64,000 nucleotides of DNA from Hymenobacter convexus. Its GTDB lineage: Bacteria; Bacteroidota; Bacteroidia; Cytophagales; Hymenobacteraceae. The position numbers were made by a program, and so were the translations under genes. The notes below the pieces were generated by a model that was not told the DNA's origin, made no database searches, and saw only the letters and a list, made by a program, of their open reading frames with translations. The stretch spans positions 682,001 to 746,000 of the forward strand of contig NZ_JAUQON010000001.1 of assembly GCF_030580955.1 (NCBI RefSeq), in the 5' to 3' direction. This document shows positions 20,331 through 30,122 of this stretch, one piece after another (positions within the stretch are counted from its first letter, which is position 1; each line of letters opens with the position of its first letter).

Positions 20331-20906
20331 ATGGCGCAAGAACGCGACAACAATCGTCCTGGCGGAGACCGTCAGCGCAGCAACGACCGCGACCGGAACA
20401 AGGACAACTCCCGCATGGGTGCTGACTCCGACTTCAAAGAAAAAGTAGTAGCCATCAACCGCGTAGCGAAGGTGGTGAAAGGCGGTCGCCGCTTTAGCTT
20501 CTCTGCCATCGTGGTAGTAGGCGACGGCAACGGCAACGTAGGCTACGGCCTCGGCAAAGCCAACGAAGTAACCGACGCCATTGCCAAAGGCATTGACGAC
20601 GCCAAGAAGAACGTGGTGAAAGTGCCGATGTACAAGCACACCGTTCCCCACCTCATGGAAGGCCGCTACGGCGGTGGTTTCGTGCTCATCCAGCCGGCTG
20701 CTGCCGGTACGGGTGTAATCGCCGGCGGTGCTATGCGCGCCGTGTTCGAGAGCGCCGGTATCAAGGATGTGCTGGCGAAGTCGAAAGGCTCGTCGAACCC
20801 TCACAACGTGGTAAAAGCGACGTTTGCAGCCCTCGCCAAAATGCGCGACCCGTTGCAAATCGCTCAAGCCCGTGGTATTTCTTTGGCCCGCGTTTTTAAC
20901 GGTTAA
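20331..20906 (+). CDS. rpsE: Ribosomal protein S5
   Basis: S5 takes part in decoding accuracy and in mRNA unwinding at the entry channel. The dsRBD-like core is present ([59 protein letters not shown]). A polar N-terminal extension of about 35 residues rich in Asp, Arg and Asn ([18 protein letters not shown]) precedes it, giving 191 residues against 167 in E. coli. Confidence 0.97.
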   Translation: MAQERDNNRPGGDRQRSNDRDRNKDNSRMGADSDFKEKVVAINRVAKVVKGGRRFSFSAIVVVGDGNGNVGYGLGKANEVTDAIAKGIDDAKKNVVKVPMYKHTVPHLMEGRYGGGFVLIQPAAAGTGVIAGGAMRAVFESAGIKDVLAKSKGSSNPHNVVKATFAALAKMRDPLQIAQARGISLARVFNG

Positions 20907-20911
20907 TTGAC

Positions 20912-21091
20912 ATGGCACAAATTCAAGTAAAGCTCGTGCGCAGCGCCATTGACCGCCCCGAGCGTCAGAAGCGCACCGTTCAGTCCCTCGGCCTGAACAA
21001 ACTCAACAGCACCGCTACCCACGAATCGAACCCGTCCATCCTGGGCATGGTGAAGAGCGTGCAGCACCTGCTCCAAGTAACCGAACTGTAA
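20912..21091 (+). CDS. rpmD: Ribosomal protein L30
   Basis: This short 59-residue gene begins MAQIQVKLVRSAIDRPERQK and continues with TVQSLGLNKLNSTATHES and a helix MVKSVQHLLQVTEL. This is the bacterial L30 fold of the 50S subunit at normal length. It starts 5 bases after rpsE and precedes rplO, as expected in the spc operon. Confidence 0.96.
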   Translation: MAQIQVKLVRSAIDRPERQKRTVQSLGLNKLNSTATHESNPSILGMVKSVQHLLQVTEL

Positions 21092-21104
21092 GACTATTAT
21101 CGTC

Positions 21105-21554
21105 ATGCTTAATCTCAGCAATCTATCGCCCGCCTACGGCTCGACTAAAAACGAGAAGCGGATTGGCCGGGGCGAAGGCTCCACGCGCGGTGGCACGTCG
21201 ACCCGTGGTCACAAAGGCGCCAAGTCGCGTTCGGGCTACAAGCGCAAGTCCGGCTTCGAAGGTGGCCAGATGCCCCTCCAGCGCCGTGTGCCCAAGTTCG
21301 GCTTCACGAACATCAACCGCGTCGAGTACAAAGCCATCAACCTCGATGTGCTCGCTGGCCTCCTCGAGAAGAACAGCGCCACCACCCTGGATGCCGCTTA
21401 CTTCGTAGCCGCCGGTCTGGTTTCGAAAAACGCCAAAATCAAAGTTCTCGGCCGTGGCGAAATCGCCACTGCTGTAGAAGTTCATGCTCACGCCTTCTCG
21501 AAATCGGCTGTTGAAGCCATCGAGAAAGCTGGCGGCAAAGCGGTAACGCTCTAA
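21105..21554 (+). CDS. rplO: Ribosomal protein L15
   Basis: L15 is a late-assembling 50S protein with a long glycine-rich extension into rRNA (KNEKRIGRGEGSTRGGTSTR, KGAKSRSGYKRKSGFEGGQM, PLQRRVPKFGFTN). The 149 residues are normal. Confidence 0.98.
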   Translation: MLNLSNLSPAYGSTKNEKRIGRGEGSTRGGTSTRGHKGAKSRSGYKRKSGFEGGQMPLQRRVPKFGFTNINRVEYKAINLDVLAGLLEKNSATTLDAAYFVAAGLVSKNAKIKVLGRGEIATAVEVHAHAFSKSAVEAIEKAGGKAVTL

Positions 21555-21569
21555 TAGCTACCTTCGGCA

Positions 21570-22889
21570 ATGAATAAGTTTATCGAGTCGATAAAAAACA
21601 TTTTTGCGATTGAGGATTTGCGTACGCGAATCCTCAATACGCTTTTCTTCATTGCCATCTATCGCCTAGGCGTTTACGTGGTGTTGCCGGGCGTTGACCC
21701 CACGCAGCTCAAGACCGGCGCCCAAGGCTTGTTTGGCATTCTGGATACGCTGCTCGGCGGCGCATTCAGCCACGCGTCCATCTTCGCGCTGGGCATCATG
21801 CCGTACATCTCGGCGTCGATTGTGTTGCAGCTGCTCACCATCGCCGTGCCCTACTTCCAGAAGCTCCAGAAGGAAGGCGAGTCGGGACGTAAGAAAATCA
21901 ACCAGTACACCCGGATTCTCACGATTCCGATTGTGTTGGCCCAATCGGTTGGTTTCATCGCCACGATTAACGCCGAAGCCATCATCAATCCCGGCACGTT
22001 CTTTACCGTTTCGACCATGATTATCATCACGGCTGGCACGTTGTTCTGCATGTGGCTAGGCGAGAAAATCACGGACAAAGGCATCGGCAACGGTATCTCC
22101 ATGATTATCATGATTGGTATCGTGTCGCGTCTCCCCGGTGCTATCATCGGTGAGGCTGCTGCCAAAGGCGTGAACAAGTCCCTCATCTTCCTGCTGGAAA
22201 TGGTGGTACTGTTCCTCGTGGTAATGGCGGTTATCGTGCTCACGCAAGCGGTTCGCCGCATCGCGGTGCAGTACGCTAAGCAGGTCGGCGGCACCACGCA
22301 GCTTGATGCGCAGCGTCAGTTCATTCCCCTCAAGGTGAATGCAGCCGGCGTAATGCCCATCATCTTCGCCCAGTCGCTGATGTTCGTGCCCGCCATTGTG
22401 GCGTCGGTATGGCAGAACCAGAGTGATACCGCCAGCTACATCGGCGTGAAGTTTTCGGATTACACCTCATGGCAGTACAACCTGACTTTCGGCCTGCTCA
22501 TCATCATCTTCACTTACTTCTACACGGCCATCAGCGTTAACCCTAACCAGATTGCCGATGACCTGAAGCGGAGCGGTGGTTTCGTGCCCGGCGTAAAGCC
22601 TGGCCGCGATACCTCGGAATACATCGATGAAATCCTGACGCGCATCACCCTACCGGGTGCCGTGGCGCTGGCGCTCATCGCCATCTTCCCCGCGCTGGCT
22701 TTGTTGCTGGGTGTAACTCGTCCGTTCTCGGCTTTCTATGGCGGCACGTCGCTCATCATCATGGTGGGGGTAGTGCTCGACACAGTGAACCAGGTGCAGA
22801 GCTACTTGTTGATGCAGCACTACGACGGCATGATGAAATCGGGTAAGCTGCGCGGTCGCACGGCCCAGCCCATTTCCATCGCCTCGTAA
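21570..22889 (+). CDS. secY: Preprotein translocase subunit SecY
   Basis: SecY is the channel of the Sec translocon in the inner membrane. The 439 residues give the expected ten transmembrane helices. Family signatures are visible: YRLGVYVVLPGVDP, the plug region LLGGAFSHASIFALGIMPYI, GNGISMIIMIGI and the cytosolic loop PNQIADDLKRSGGFVPGVKP. Its place at the end of the spc cluster, before map and infA, is canonical. Confidence 0.98.
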   Translation: MNKFIESIKNIFAIEDLRTRILNTLFFIAIYRLGVYVVLPGVDPTQLKTGAQGLFGILDTLLGGAFSHASIFALGIMPYISASIVLQLLTIAVPYFQKLQKEGESGRKKINQYTRILTIPIVLAQSVGFIATINAEAIINPGTFFTVSTMIIITAGTLFCMWLGEKITDKGIGNGISMIIMIGIVSRLPGAIIGEAAAKGVNKSLIFLLEMVVLFLVVMAVIVLTQAVRRIAVQYAKQVGGTTQLDAQRQFIPLKVNAAGVMPIIFAQSLMFVPAIVASVWQNQSDTASYIGVKFSDYTSWQYNLTFGLLIIIFTYFYTAISVNPNQIADDLKRSGGFVPGVKPGRDTSEYIDEILTRITLPGAVALALIAIFPALALLLGVTRPFSAFYGGTSLIIMVGVVLDTVNQVQSYLLMQHYDGMMKSGKLRGRTAQPISIAS

Positions 22890-22896
22890 TCAAGCA

Positions 22897-23682
22897 ATGG
22901 CAAAAGGTCCAATACAATACAAAACCGAAGAAGAGATTGACCTCATGCGGGCGAGCGGCCAACTGCTAGCCCGGGCTCACGGCGAAGTCGCGAGTCTCAT
23001 CAAGGAAGGAGTAACGACGCGGCAGCTTGATAAGCGCGCGGAAGAATTCATCCGAGACAATGGCGGCATTCCTTCTTTCAAAGGTTTATACGATTTCCCC
23101 TACAGCCTGTGCCTCTCGCCGAATGCGGTGGTGGTGCACGGGTTCGCCACCGACGAGCCGCTGAAAAGCGGCGACATCATCTCGGTGGATTGCGGGGTGT
23201 TGCTGAATGGCTACCATTCAGATAGTGCTTACACCTACCCAATCGGGGAGGTGGCGCCGGAAGTGCTGACGCTGCTCAAGGAAACGAAAGCGGCGCTGTA
23301 CAAAGGCATCGAACAAGCCGTGAGCGGCAACCGCGTGGGCGACATCAGCTACGCTATCCAGAACCATGTGGGCCCGTTGGGCTACGGGGTGGTGCGCGAG
23401 TTGGTAGGTCACGGAGTTGGCGCGAAGCTGCACGAAAGCCCCGATGTGCCAAATTATGGCAAGCGGGGTTCCGGGCCGCTTTTGCAAACGGGTTTGGTCA
23501 TCGCCATTGAGCCGATGGTGAACCTGGGCAAGAAGGACGTGGTGCAGGAAGCGGATGGCTGGACCATCCGCACCCGGGACCGCAAGCCTTCGGCGCACTT
23601 CGAGCACACCGTAGTAGTTAGAAAAGAAAAGGCGGAGATTCTCACCTCCTTTGAATACATCGAAAAAGCATTGCAGCAGTAG
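22897..23682 (+). CDS. map: Methionine aminopeptidase, type I
   Basis: This enzyme removes the initiator methionine from nascent proteins using a dinuclear metal centre. The 261 residues show the substrate and metal ligands of the pita-bread fold: the His of NAVVVHGF, Asp residues in [19 protein letters not shown], the His of [13 protein letters not shown], and the Glu residues of VIAIEPMVN and the C-terminal AHFEHTVVV. The start lies 7 bases after secY. Confidence 0.97.
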   Translation: MAKGPIQYKTEEEIDLMRASGQLLARAHGEVASLIKEGVTTRQLDKRAEEFIRDNGGIPSFKGLYDFPYSLCLSPNAVVVHGFATDEPLKSGDIISVDCGVLLNGYHSDSAYTYPIGEVAPEVLTLLKETKAALYKGIEQAVSGNRVGDISYAIQNHVGPLGYGVVRELVGHGVGAKLHESPDVPNYGKRGSGPLLQTGLVIAIEPMVNLGKKDVVQEADGWTIRTRDRKPSAHFEHTVVVRKEKAEILTSFEYIEKALQQ

Positions 23683-23687
23683 CCCTT

Positions 23688-23906
23688 ATGGCAAAACAAG
23701 CCTCGATTGAGCAGGACGGAACCATCCTGGAAGCCCTTTCTAACGCCATGTTCCGCGTGGAATTGGAGAACGGTCACCAGCTGATTGCCCACATTTCGGG
23801 CAAGATGCGGATGCACTACATCAAGATTCTGCCCGGCGACAAGGTGAAACTGGAAATGTCGCCCTACGACTTGTCGAAGGGCCGGATTAAGTATCGTTAT
23901 AAATAA
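23688..23906 (+). CDS. infA: Translation initiation factor IF-1
   Basis: IF-1 occupies the A site during initiation. The 72 residues form the OB fold ([60 protein letters not shown]). Length and order (map-infA-rpmJ) are canonical. Confidence 0.98.
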   Translation: MAKQASIEQDGTILEALSNAMFRVELENGHQLIAHISGKMRMHYIKILPGDKVKLEMSPYDLSKGRIKYRYK

Positions 23907-23927
23907 ACCCGTTTCCCTTCACAGGTC

Positions 23928-24044
23928 ATGAAAGTAAAAACCTCGGTGAAAAAGCGTAGCGTGGACTGCAAACTGGTCCGCCGTAATGGCAAGCTCTACG
24001 TCATCAACAAGAAAAACCCGCGCTTCAAGCAGCGTCAGGGTTAA
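23928..24044 (+). CDS. rpmJ: Ribosomal protein L36, zinc-free form
   Basis: This 38-residue protein begins [20 protein letters not shown] and ends in a Lys/Arg/Gln-rich tail. In zinc-binding L36 three cysteines and one histidine hold the metal. Here only Cys14 remains and the other ligand positions are Arg10, Asn27 and Phe33. It is thus the C-minus type common in Bacteroidota. Confidence 0.95.
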   Translation: MKVKTSVKKRSVDCKLVRRNGKLYVINKKNPRFKQRQG

Positions 24045-24056
24045 TTCAATTTTTAG

Positions 24057-24127
24057 AACCCCGGAACCTTGGGTACTGGGTCGTTGGTTGTTAGCCTTCG
24101 GCCCGCCTTCCAAGTAGTTGCCGGGTT
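24057..24127. repeat. rpmJ-rpsM imperfect inverted repeat
   Basis: AACCCCGGAACCTTGG (24057-24072) is partly complementary to the segment at 24110-24127 (CCAAGTAGTTGCCGGGTT). It resembles the other ribosomal intergenic palindromes in layout but is weaker. Confidence 0.4.
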
Positions 24128-24155
24128 TCTGTCCGCAAACACATAACCACACACA

Positions 24156-24533
24156 ATGGCTCGTATCGCAGGGGTTGATATCCCGGACAACAAGCGCGGC
24201 GAAATTTCGCTGACTTACATTTTCGGCATTGGCCGGAGCAACGCCAGCAAGATTCTGGTAAAAGCTGGCGTCGACGTCAACAAGAAGGTGAAGGACTGGA
24301 CCGACGAGGAGTCGGGTGCTGTCCGCGCCATCATTGCCGCCGAGCACAAGACTGAGGGCGTGCTGCGCTCGGAAGTAACGACGAACATCAAGCGTTTGAT
24401 GGACATCGGTTGCTACCGTGGTCTGCGTCACCGCAAAGGTCTGCCAGTTCGTGGTCAGCGCACCAAGAACAACTCGCGTACCCGCAAGGGCAAGCGCAAA
24501 ACGGTGGCCGGCAAGAAGAAGGCAACCAAATAA
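24156..24533 (+). CDS. rpsM: Ribosomal protein S13
   Basis: S13 links the 30S head to the 50S subunit. The 125 residues contain [60 protein letters not shown] and the tRNA-contacting basic tail [17 protein letters not shown]. It opens the alpha operon block. Confidence 0.98.
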   Translation: MARIAGVDIPDNKRGEISLTYIFGIGRSNASKILVKAGVDVNKKVKDWTDEESGAVRAIIAAEHKTEGVLRSEVTTNIKRLMDIGCYRGLRHRKGLPVRGQRTKNNSRTRKGKRKTVAGKKKATK

Positions 24534-24561
24534 ATTCACACGGGAATCAGGGTGAGTTAAA

Positions 24562-24630
24562 AGTTAAGAGTTAAAAGCTATGAGTTGGGCGTTTATTCAA
24601 CTCATAACTTTTAACTCCTAACTCTTAACT
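24562..24630. repeat. rpsM-rpsK long imperfect inverted repeat
   Basis: The arm at 24562-24587, built from AGTTAAGAGTTAAAAG, is complementary to the arm at 24598-24630, built from CTTTTAACTCCTAACTC, with a 7-bp AGTTAAG-type duplication inside one arm. The spacer is about 10 bases and there is no T tract. Confidence 0.75.
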
Positions 24631-24666
24631 GACACTAACACCTCCCGCATTTTTTGCGATAACCAA

Positions 24667-25059
24667 ATGGCACAAAAAAGAAAAGACAAAGCCAAGAAGC
24701 GCGTTGTCGTGGTGGAGCAGGTGGGCCAGGTACACATCCGTGCCTCGTTCAACAACATCATCATCTCCATCACCAACAACAACGGTCAAGTTATTTCGTG
24801 GGCTTCGGCCGGCAAAATGGGCTTCCGTGGTTCGAAGAAAAACACGCCCTACGCCGCTCAAATGGCGATGAGCGACTGCGGCAAAGTGGCCCACGACCTA
24901 GGCATGCGCAAAGCCGAAGTATTCGTAAAAGGCCCCGGCTCGGGCCGTGAGTCGGCCATCCGCGCCCTCGGCAACGTGGGCATTGAGGTGACCACCATCC
25001 GCGACGTAACGCCGCTGCCGCACAACGGCTGCCGCCCCCCCAAGCGTCGTCGCGTTTAG
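24667..25059 (+). CDS. rpsK: Ribosomal protein S11
   Basis: S11 forms the platform near the E-site mRNA. The 130 residues show [40 protein letters not shown] and [20 protein letters not shown]. Confidence 0.98.
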   Translation: MAQKRKDKAKKRVVVVEQVGQVHIRASFNNIIISITNNNGQVISWASAGKMGFRGSKKNTPYAAQMAMSDCGKVAHDLGMRKAEVFVKGPGSGRESAIRALGNVGIEVTTIRDVTPLPHNGCRPPKRRRV

Positions 25060-25085
25060 TTTTCCACTTCAGAAATTAGATTACA

Positions 25086-25691
25086 ATGGCACGTTATACC
25101 GGCCCTACCTCAAAAATTGCCCGTCGCTTCAACGAGCCGATTTTCGGCCCGAGCAAAGCGCTCAACAAGAAAGCCTATCCTCCGGGCCAGCACGGCCGCG
25201 GCCGTCGCAAGAAGCAGTCGGAGTACGCTGTCCAGCTGATGGAGAAGCAGAAGGTGAAGTACATGTACGGCATGTTGGAGAAGCAATTCGAAAACCTGTT
25301 CCACAAAGCGGCTGCGCTGCCCGGCATCACCGGTGACAACCTGCTCGCCTTGCTGGAAGCCCGTCTGGACAACGCCGTGTACCGTTTGGGCATTGCCTCG
25401 ACGCGTCGCGCTGCCCGTCAGCTCGTTGGTCATAAGCACATCACCGTGAACGGTGAAGTGGTGAACATCCCTTCGTACCACCTCCGTCCCGGCGACATCG
25501 TGGCCGTGCGCGAGAAGTCGAAGTCGCTGGAAGCCATCACCACGAGCCTGTCGGTTCGCAACTCGCGCCAGTTCTCGTGGCTGGAGTGGGACGGCAAGGA
25601 GTTGGCTGGCAAGTTCCTCAACGCCCCCGCCCGTGAGCTGATTCCGGAGAAAATCACCGAGCAGCTCATCGTCGAACTGTATTCGAAGTAA
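25086..25691 (+). CDS. rpsD: Ribosomal protein S4, zinc-free form
   Basis: S4 starts assembly of the 30S body and takes part in mRNA unwinding. The 201 residues lack the N-terminal cysteine knuckle found in some bacteria. The S4 RNA-binding domain is clear: [35 protein letters not shown] and [13 protein letters not shown]. In E. coli S4 represses this operon. Confidence 0.98.
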   Translation: MARYTGPTSKIARRFNEPIFGPSKALNKKAYPPGQHGRGRRKKQSEYAVQLMEKQKVKYMYGMLEKQFENLFHKAAALPGITGDNLLALLEARLDNAVYRLGIASTRRAARQLVGHKHITVNGEVVNIPSYHLRPGDIVAVREKSKSLEAITTSLSVRNSRQFSWLEWDGKELAGKFLNAPARELIPEKITEQLIVELYSK

Positions 25692-25706
25692 GTAACGCTA
25701 CTGGTA

Positions 25707-25731
25707 GCGGCCCGGCAGTTTGTCGGGCCGC
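25707..25731 (+). promoter_or_regulatory. Hairpin between rpsD and rpoA
   Basis: GCGGCCCG (25707-25714) pairs with CGGGCCGC (25724-25731) across 9 bases. No T run follows directly, so it may modulate the rpoA:rpsD transcript ratio rather than terminate fully. Confidence 0.5.
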
Positions 25732-25781
25732 ACTTGTGCTTATACTTCACCAACTTTTTTCAAATTTTTTACGCCCCACAT

Positions 25782-26771
25782 ATGTCAATCTTAGCTTTTC
25801 AGATGCCGGAGAAAGTGGTGATGGAGAAATCCGACGACTTCACCGGGACGTTTGAATTTAAGCCGCTCGAGAAGGGCTACGGCGTCACCATCGGCAATGC
25901 GCTGCGTCGCATTCTGTTGTCGTCGCTGGAGGGTTTCGCCATCACGTCGGTGCGCACCAACAGCGTGCTGCACGAGTTTTCGACCATCGAAGGGGTGATT
26001 GAGGACATGTCCGAAATCATCCTGAACCTGAAAATGGTTCGCTTCAAGAAGGTGAGCGACGCCATCTCGGATAAAATTACGGTGCGCGTGAAAGGCCAAG
26101 ATACCTTCTCGGGCGCTGATATTGCCAAGTTCGCCAGCGGTTTCGAAGTACTGAACCCCGACCACGTGATTGCGCACCTCGACCCCAGCGTAGAGTTGGA
26201 GTTGGAGCTGACGATTGCCCGTGGCCGTGGCTACGTGCCCGCCGACGAGAACAAGCCGGCTGACCAGGTTTTCGGTCAGATTGCCATCGACGCTATCTAC
26301 ACGCCCATCAAGAACGTGAAGTACAGCATCGAGAACACCCGCGTGGAGCAGAAAACCGACTACGAGAAGCTCGTTATCGAGATTCAGACCGACGGTTCGA
26401 TTCACCCGGAGGAAGCGCTGAAAGGTGCGGCTAATATTCTCATTCAGCACTTCATGCTGTTCTCGGATAACACGATGACCCTCGAAGGCCCTCGCGTGAC
26501 CGAAGACGAGCCGATTGATGAAGAAACCATGCAGATGCGCAAGATGCTCAAGACTCCGCTGGAGGACATGGAGCTCAGCGTACGCGCCAAGAACTGCCTC
26601 AAGGCTGCCGACATCAAAACGATGGGCGAATTGGTGCAGCTCGAAATTGCCGACATGATGAAGTTCCGCAACTTTGGCAAGAAGAGCTTGACCGAGCTGG
26701 AAAACCTCGTGGAAGAGCGTGGTTTGGAGTTCGGTATGGACCTGGGCAAGTATCGCCTGGACGAAGACTAG
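25782..26771 (+). CDS. rpoA: RNA polymerase subunit alpha
   Basis: Alpha dimerises to scaffold beta and beta-prime, and its C-terminal domain binds UP elements and activators. I place the start at [17 protein letters not shown], giving 329 residues; an ATG 48 bases upstream lies in the leader and gives a non-family start. The N-terminal domain shows [20 protein letters not shown]. The C-terminal domain has the helix-hairpin-helix motif [19 protein letters not shown] in close form (residues about 290-310). It is preceded by a hairpin and followed by a terminator. Confidence 0.97.
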   Translation: MSILAFQMPEKVVMEKSDDFTGTFEFKPLEKGYGVTIGNALRRILLSSLEGFAITSVRTNSVLHEFSTIEGVIEDMSEIILNLKMVRFKKVSDAISDKITVRVKGQDTFSGADIAKFASGFEVLNPDHVIAHLDPSVELELELTIARGRGYVPADENKPADQVFGQIAIDAIYTPIKNVKYSIENTRVEQKTDYEKLVIEIQTDGSIHPEEALKGAANILIQHFMLFSDNTMTLEGPRVTEDEPIDEETMQMRKMLKTPLEDMELSVRAKNCLKAADIKTMGELVQLEIADMMKFRNFGKKSLTELENLVEERGLEFGMDLGKYRLDED

Positions 26772-26782
26772 AATATCGATTA

Positions 26783-26835
26783 AAGATGTGCTGATTGGCT
26801 GGACTTGTCCGGCGGGTTAGCACATCTTCTTTTTT
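26783..26835 (+). terminator. Terminator-like hairpin between rpoA and rplQ
   Basis: AAGATGTGCT (26783-26792) pairs perfectly with AGCACATCTT (26819-26828) and is followed by CTTTTTTA. The loop is long (26 bases) and holds an inner GTCCGG element. It would reduce read-through into rplQ. Confidence 0.75.
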
Positions 26836-26940
26836 ATCCATTTACTATTTCACCAGTGTGCCCCAGGGGCAGCGGTTCTAATGAGGCCTTGAGGCCCGCC
26901 GTGGTCGCCGCCCGCAAGCACACATTTTTTCAAACGACCA

Positions 26941-27543
26941 ATGCGTCACGGAAGAAAAATCAACCACCTGGGCCGGACTACCGCCCACCGCCACGCCATG
27001 TTGTCGAACATGGCTTCGTCGCTCATCCTGCACAAGCGTCTGACGACGACTGTGGCCAAAGCCAAAGCCCTGCGCAAGTACGTGGAGCCGATGCTGACCA
27101 AGTCGAAGGAAGACACGACGCACTCGCGCCGTATGGTGTTCGCTGCTCTGCAGGACAAAGAGTCGATTAAGGAGCTGTTTGGCAACATTTCGGGCAAAAT
27201 TGCTAACCGTCCCGGTGGCTATACCCGCATCCTGAAGCTGAGCGATACCCGTCTGGGCGACAACGCCGAGATGTGTATCATCGAGCTGGTGGACTTCAAC
27301 GAGACCCTGATTGAGTCGAAGCAAGCTGCTGCTGATAAGGCTGCTGCTGGCACTACCCGTCGTTCGCGTCGTGGTGGCAAGAAAGCTGCTGGCGACGCTG
27401 CTACTTCGGCTACCGAAGTGAAGGGCGAAGCTGTTGCTCCTAATGCTGTAGTTGAGCAGTCGGCTCCGGCTGACACGGCTACTGAAACCGTTAAGGATGG
27501 CGAGAGCCGCGAAGAAGCTAAGGCTGACGAAGCTGGTGCTTAA
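26941..27543 (+). CDS. rplQ: Ribosomal protein L17 with Ala-rich tail
   Basis: L17 lies near the tunnel exit. The N-terminal 116 residues are canonical ([60 protein letters not shown]). The last 80 or so residues are an Ala/Lys/Glu-rich low-complexity tail ([20 protein letters not shown] and acidic repeats), as often seen in Bacteroidota. It ends the supercluster with a strong terminator. No standard promoter is visible in the 169 bases after rpoA. Confidence 0.96.
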   Translation: MRHGRKINHLGRTTAHRHAMLSNMASSLILHKRLTTTVAKAKALRKYVEPMLTKSKEDTTHSRRMVFAALQDKESIKELFGNISGKIANRPGGYTRILKLSDTRLGDNAEMCIIELVDFNETLIESKQAAADKAAAGTTRRSRRGGKKAAGDAATSATEVKGEAVAPNAVVEQSAPADTATETVKDGESREEAKADEAGA

Positions 27544-27567
27544 TTCGTAGCAATTGCTGCCAAGTTG

Positions 27568-27602
27568 AAAGGGACGCTCCGCGAGGGGCGTCCCTTTTTT
27601 GT
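27568..27602 (+). terminator. Terminator after rplQ
   Basis: AAAGGGACGC (27568-27577) pairs with GCGTCCCTTT (27588-27597), followed by TTT and G. Confidence 0.93.
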
Positions 27603-27644
27603 GTTTATTTATCGCTTCGTTTTAGCTTGTCATTTCAATGAACC

Positions 27645-28280
27645 ATGCTTTCAATCAAAACAGCAGTTTTAGCAGTGGCATGTGCTGCGTTGCTACATTC
27701 GTGTCAGGTAAACCCTCGATTTAGCAAGCTTTCAAGCAAAGAGCAAGCGGAATTACAACCTGCTTCTTTGCCCGATTCCGGTAGGCCGGAGCAAGCAACA
27801 ACGGGTGTTGGAAGAGGGACTGCGGCCGGAGCGCAGGTCTTTAAGGTGGACGCGGCGGGTATCCAACGATTAGTAGGGGAGAAGGATATTACCCATGTCT
27901 ATATCTACGGGAGCTTTTGCAAGCCTTGCGTAGCGGAATTGCCTGCAATTATGCGCATGCACGAGGCACGGCCGGGAGTGGGCTTGGTGATGGTGACGCC
28001 GGAAAGCTGGGTCGAACTCAATCAGGTGAAACGGTTCTTGGTTGCGCGCCAGGTAGCGTTTCCGACGTACATACTCGATATGGAGAAGTACGGAGATGAG
28101 TTCACCGGCATCAAGCGTTATTCTAAGCTGCTGAATGAACTGTACCCGGGTTATACTGGTCCGACAGGATTTCCTACGCACTTGCTGCTGAACCAGCAGC
28201 ATAAGGTGCTGTATGCGACGGCTGGCGCGGGGTGCTTCAACGCCAGCGTGCTGGATTCGGTGCTGCGGGCAAATCGTTGA
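27645..28280 (+). CDS. Thioredoxin-like (TlpA family) lipoprotein
   Basis: This 211-residue lipoprotein starts with a short signal peptide and a lipobox ending at Cys20 (ALLHSC). A Ser/Gln/Gly-rich linker to about residue 65 is followed by a thioredoxin-like domain. The redox motif C92-K-P-C95 sits in YIYGSFCKPCVAELP, and a cis-Pro-type loop is near PTGFPTHLLLN. Proteins of this type reduce or isomerise disulfides, or assist cytochrome maturation, at the periplasmic face. The target here is unknown. It is a single gene between the rplQ terminator and enolase, and it is A/T-richer than its neighbours at the 5' end. Confidence 0.8.
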   Translation: MLSIKTAVLAVACAALLHSCQVNPRFSKLSSKEQAELQPASLPDSGRPEQATTGVGRGTAAGAQVFKVDAAGIQRLVGEKDITHVYIYGSFCKPCVAELPAIMRMHEARPGVGLVMVTPESWVELNQVKRFLVARQVAFPTYILDMEKYGDEFTGIKRYSKLLNELYPGYTGPTGFPTHLLLNQQHKVLYATAGAGCFNASVLDSVLRANR

Positions 28281-28317
28281 TGCTACAGTTGAGTGCGGCA
28301 ATTGGGAACCAGGGGCG

Positions 28318-28325
28318 TAAGTTTG
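28318..28325 (+). promoter_or_regulatory. Possible -7 box of the eno promoter
   Basis: TAAGTTTG fits TAnnTTTG exactly and lies 24 bases before the eno ATG. No -33 box at the usual distance is evident, so confidence is limited. Confidence 0.4.
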
Positions 28326-28346
28326 CGCCGAACTAATCTCACTTAA

Positions 28347-29621
<1,275 letters not shown>

Positions 29622-29643
29622 CCATTCTGATGGTTAGTTGAAT

Positions 29644-29682
29644 AAAAGGCCAATTCCGTGCTAGCGGAATTGGCCTTTTGTA
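29644..29682 (+). terminator. Terminator after eno
   Basis: A perfect 15-bp stem (AAAAGGCCAATTCCG and its complement) with a 6-base loop is followed by G and TATT. The A-start and T-end make it potentially bidirectional. Confidence 0.9.
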
Positions 29683-29683
29683 T

Positions 29684-29691
29684 TACCTTTA
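29684..29691 (+). promoter_or_regulatory. -7-like box abutting the FtsB-like gene
   Basis: TACCTTTA lies 6 bases before the ATG at 29698, directly after the eno terminator. Transcription from here would give a leaderless or nearly leaderless message. No -33 box at good spacing is seen. Confidence 0.4.
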
Positions 29692-29697
29692 TCCCCG

Positions 29698-30012
29698 ATG
29701 AATCTACCTCATTTCATTAGCCCGGTACTCCGGGTGGCCCGCAGTTTCTACTTTCTCACCGGCATGGGCTTTTTGGTCTGGATGTTGGTGTTCGATGCAA
29801 ACGATTTGGGCAAGCAGTTCGACATCTACCGCAAGTGGCAGGAACTGCGCAACGAGAAGCAATACTACCTCGACAATATTGAGGTGGTGAAAAAAGAGCG
29901 AGCCGAGCTAATGAGTTCGCCGGCACTGCTGGAAAAATTTGCGCGGGAGAAATACCTCATGAAACGCCCCGGCGAGGATGTATTCGTGCTGGTGCCCCAA
30001 AACGACAATTAA
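29698..30012 (+). CDS. FtsB/DivIC-family septum formation initiator
   Basis: This 104-residue single-pass protein has an N-terminal cytoplasmic segment, a transmembrane helix (about residues 15-35, FLTGMGFLVWMLVFD) and a periplasmic coiled coil (KWQELRNEKQYYLDNIEVVK). The end LLEKFAREKYLMKRPGEDVF is the conserved FtsB/DivIC box. Members link FtsL and FtsQ in the divisome. Its position beside eno is a very common arrangement (eno-ftsB), which supports the call. Confidence 0.88.
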   Translation: MNLPHFISPVLRVARSFYFLTGMGFLVWMLVFDANDLGKQFDIYRKWQELRNEKQYYLDNIEVVKKERAELMSSPALLEKFAREKYLMKRPGEDVFVLVPQNDN

Positions 30013-30122
30013 CGACTAACCCAGGGCTCGACGCGGCTGGCAGCTTTTTTGCTGTGGGCGCATCGGGCTCTTTTTTTGCCCTTCAAAACAATATTCATTC
30101 CTTTTTATCATCAACTTTTCAC

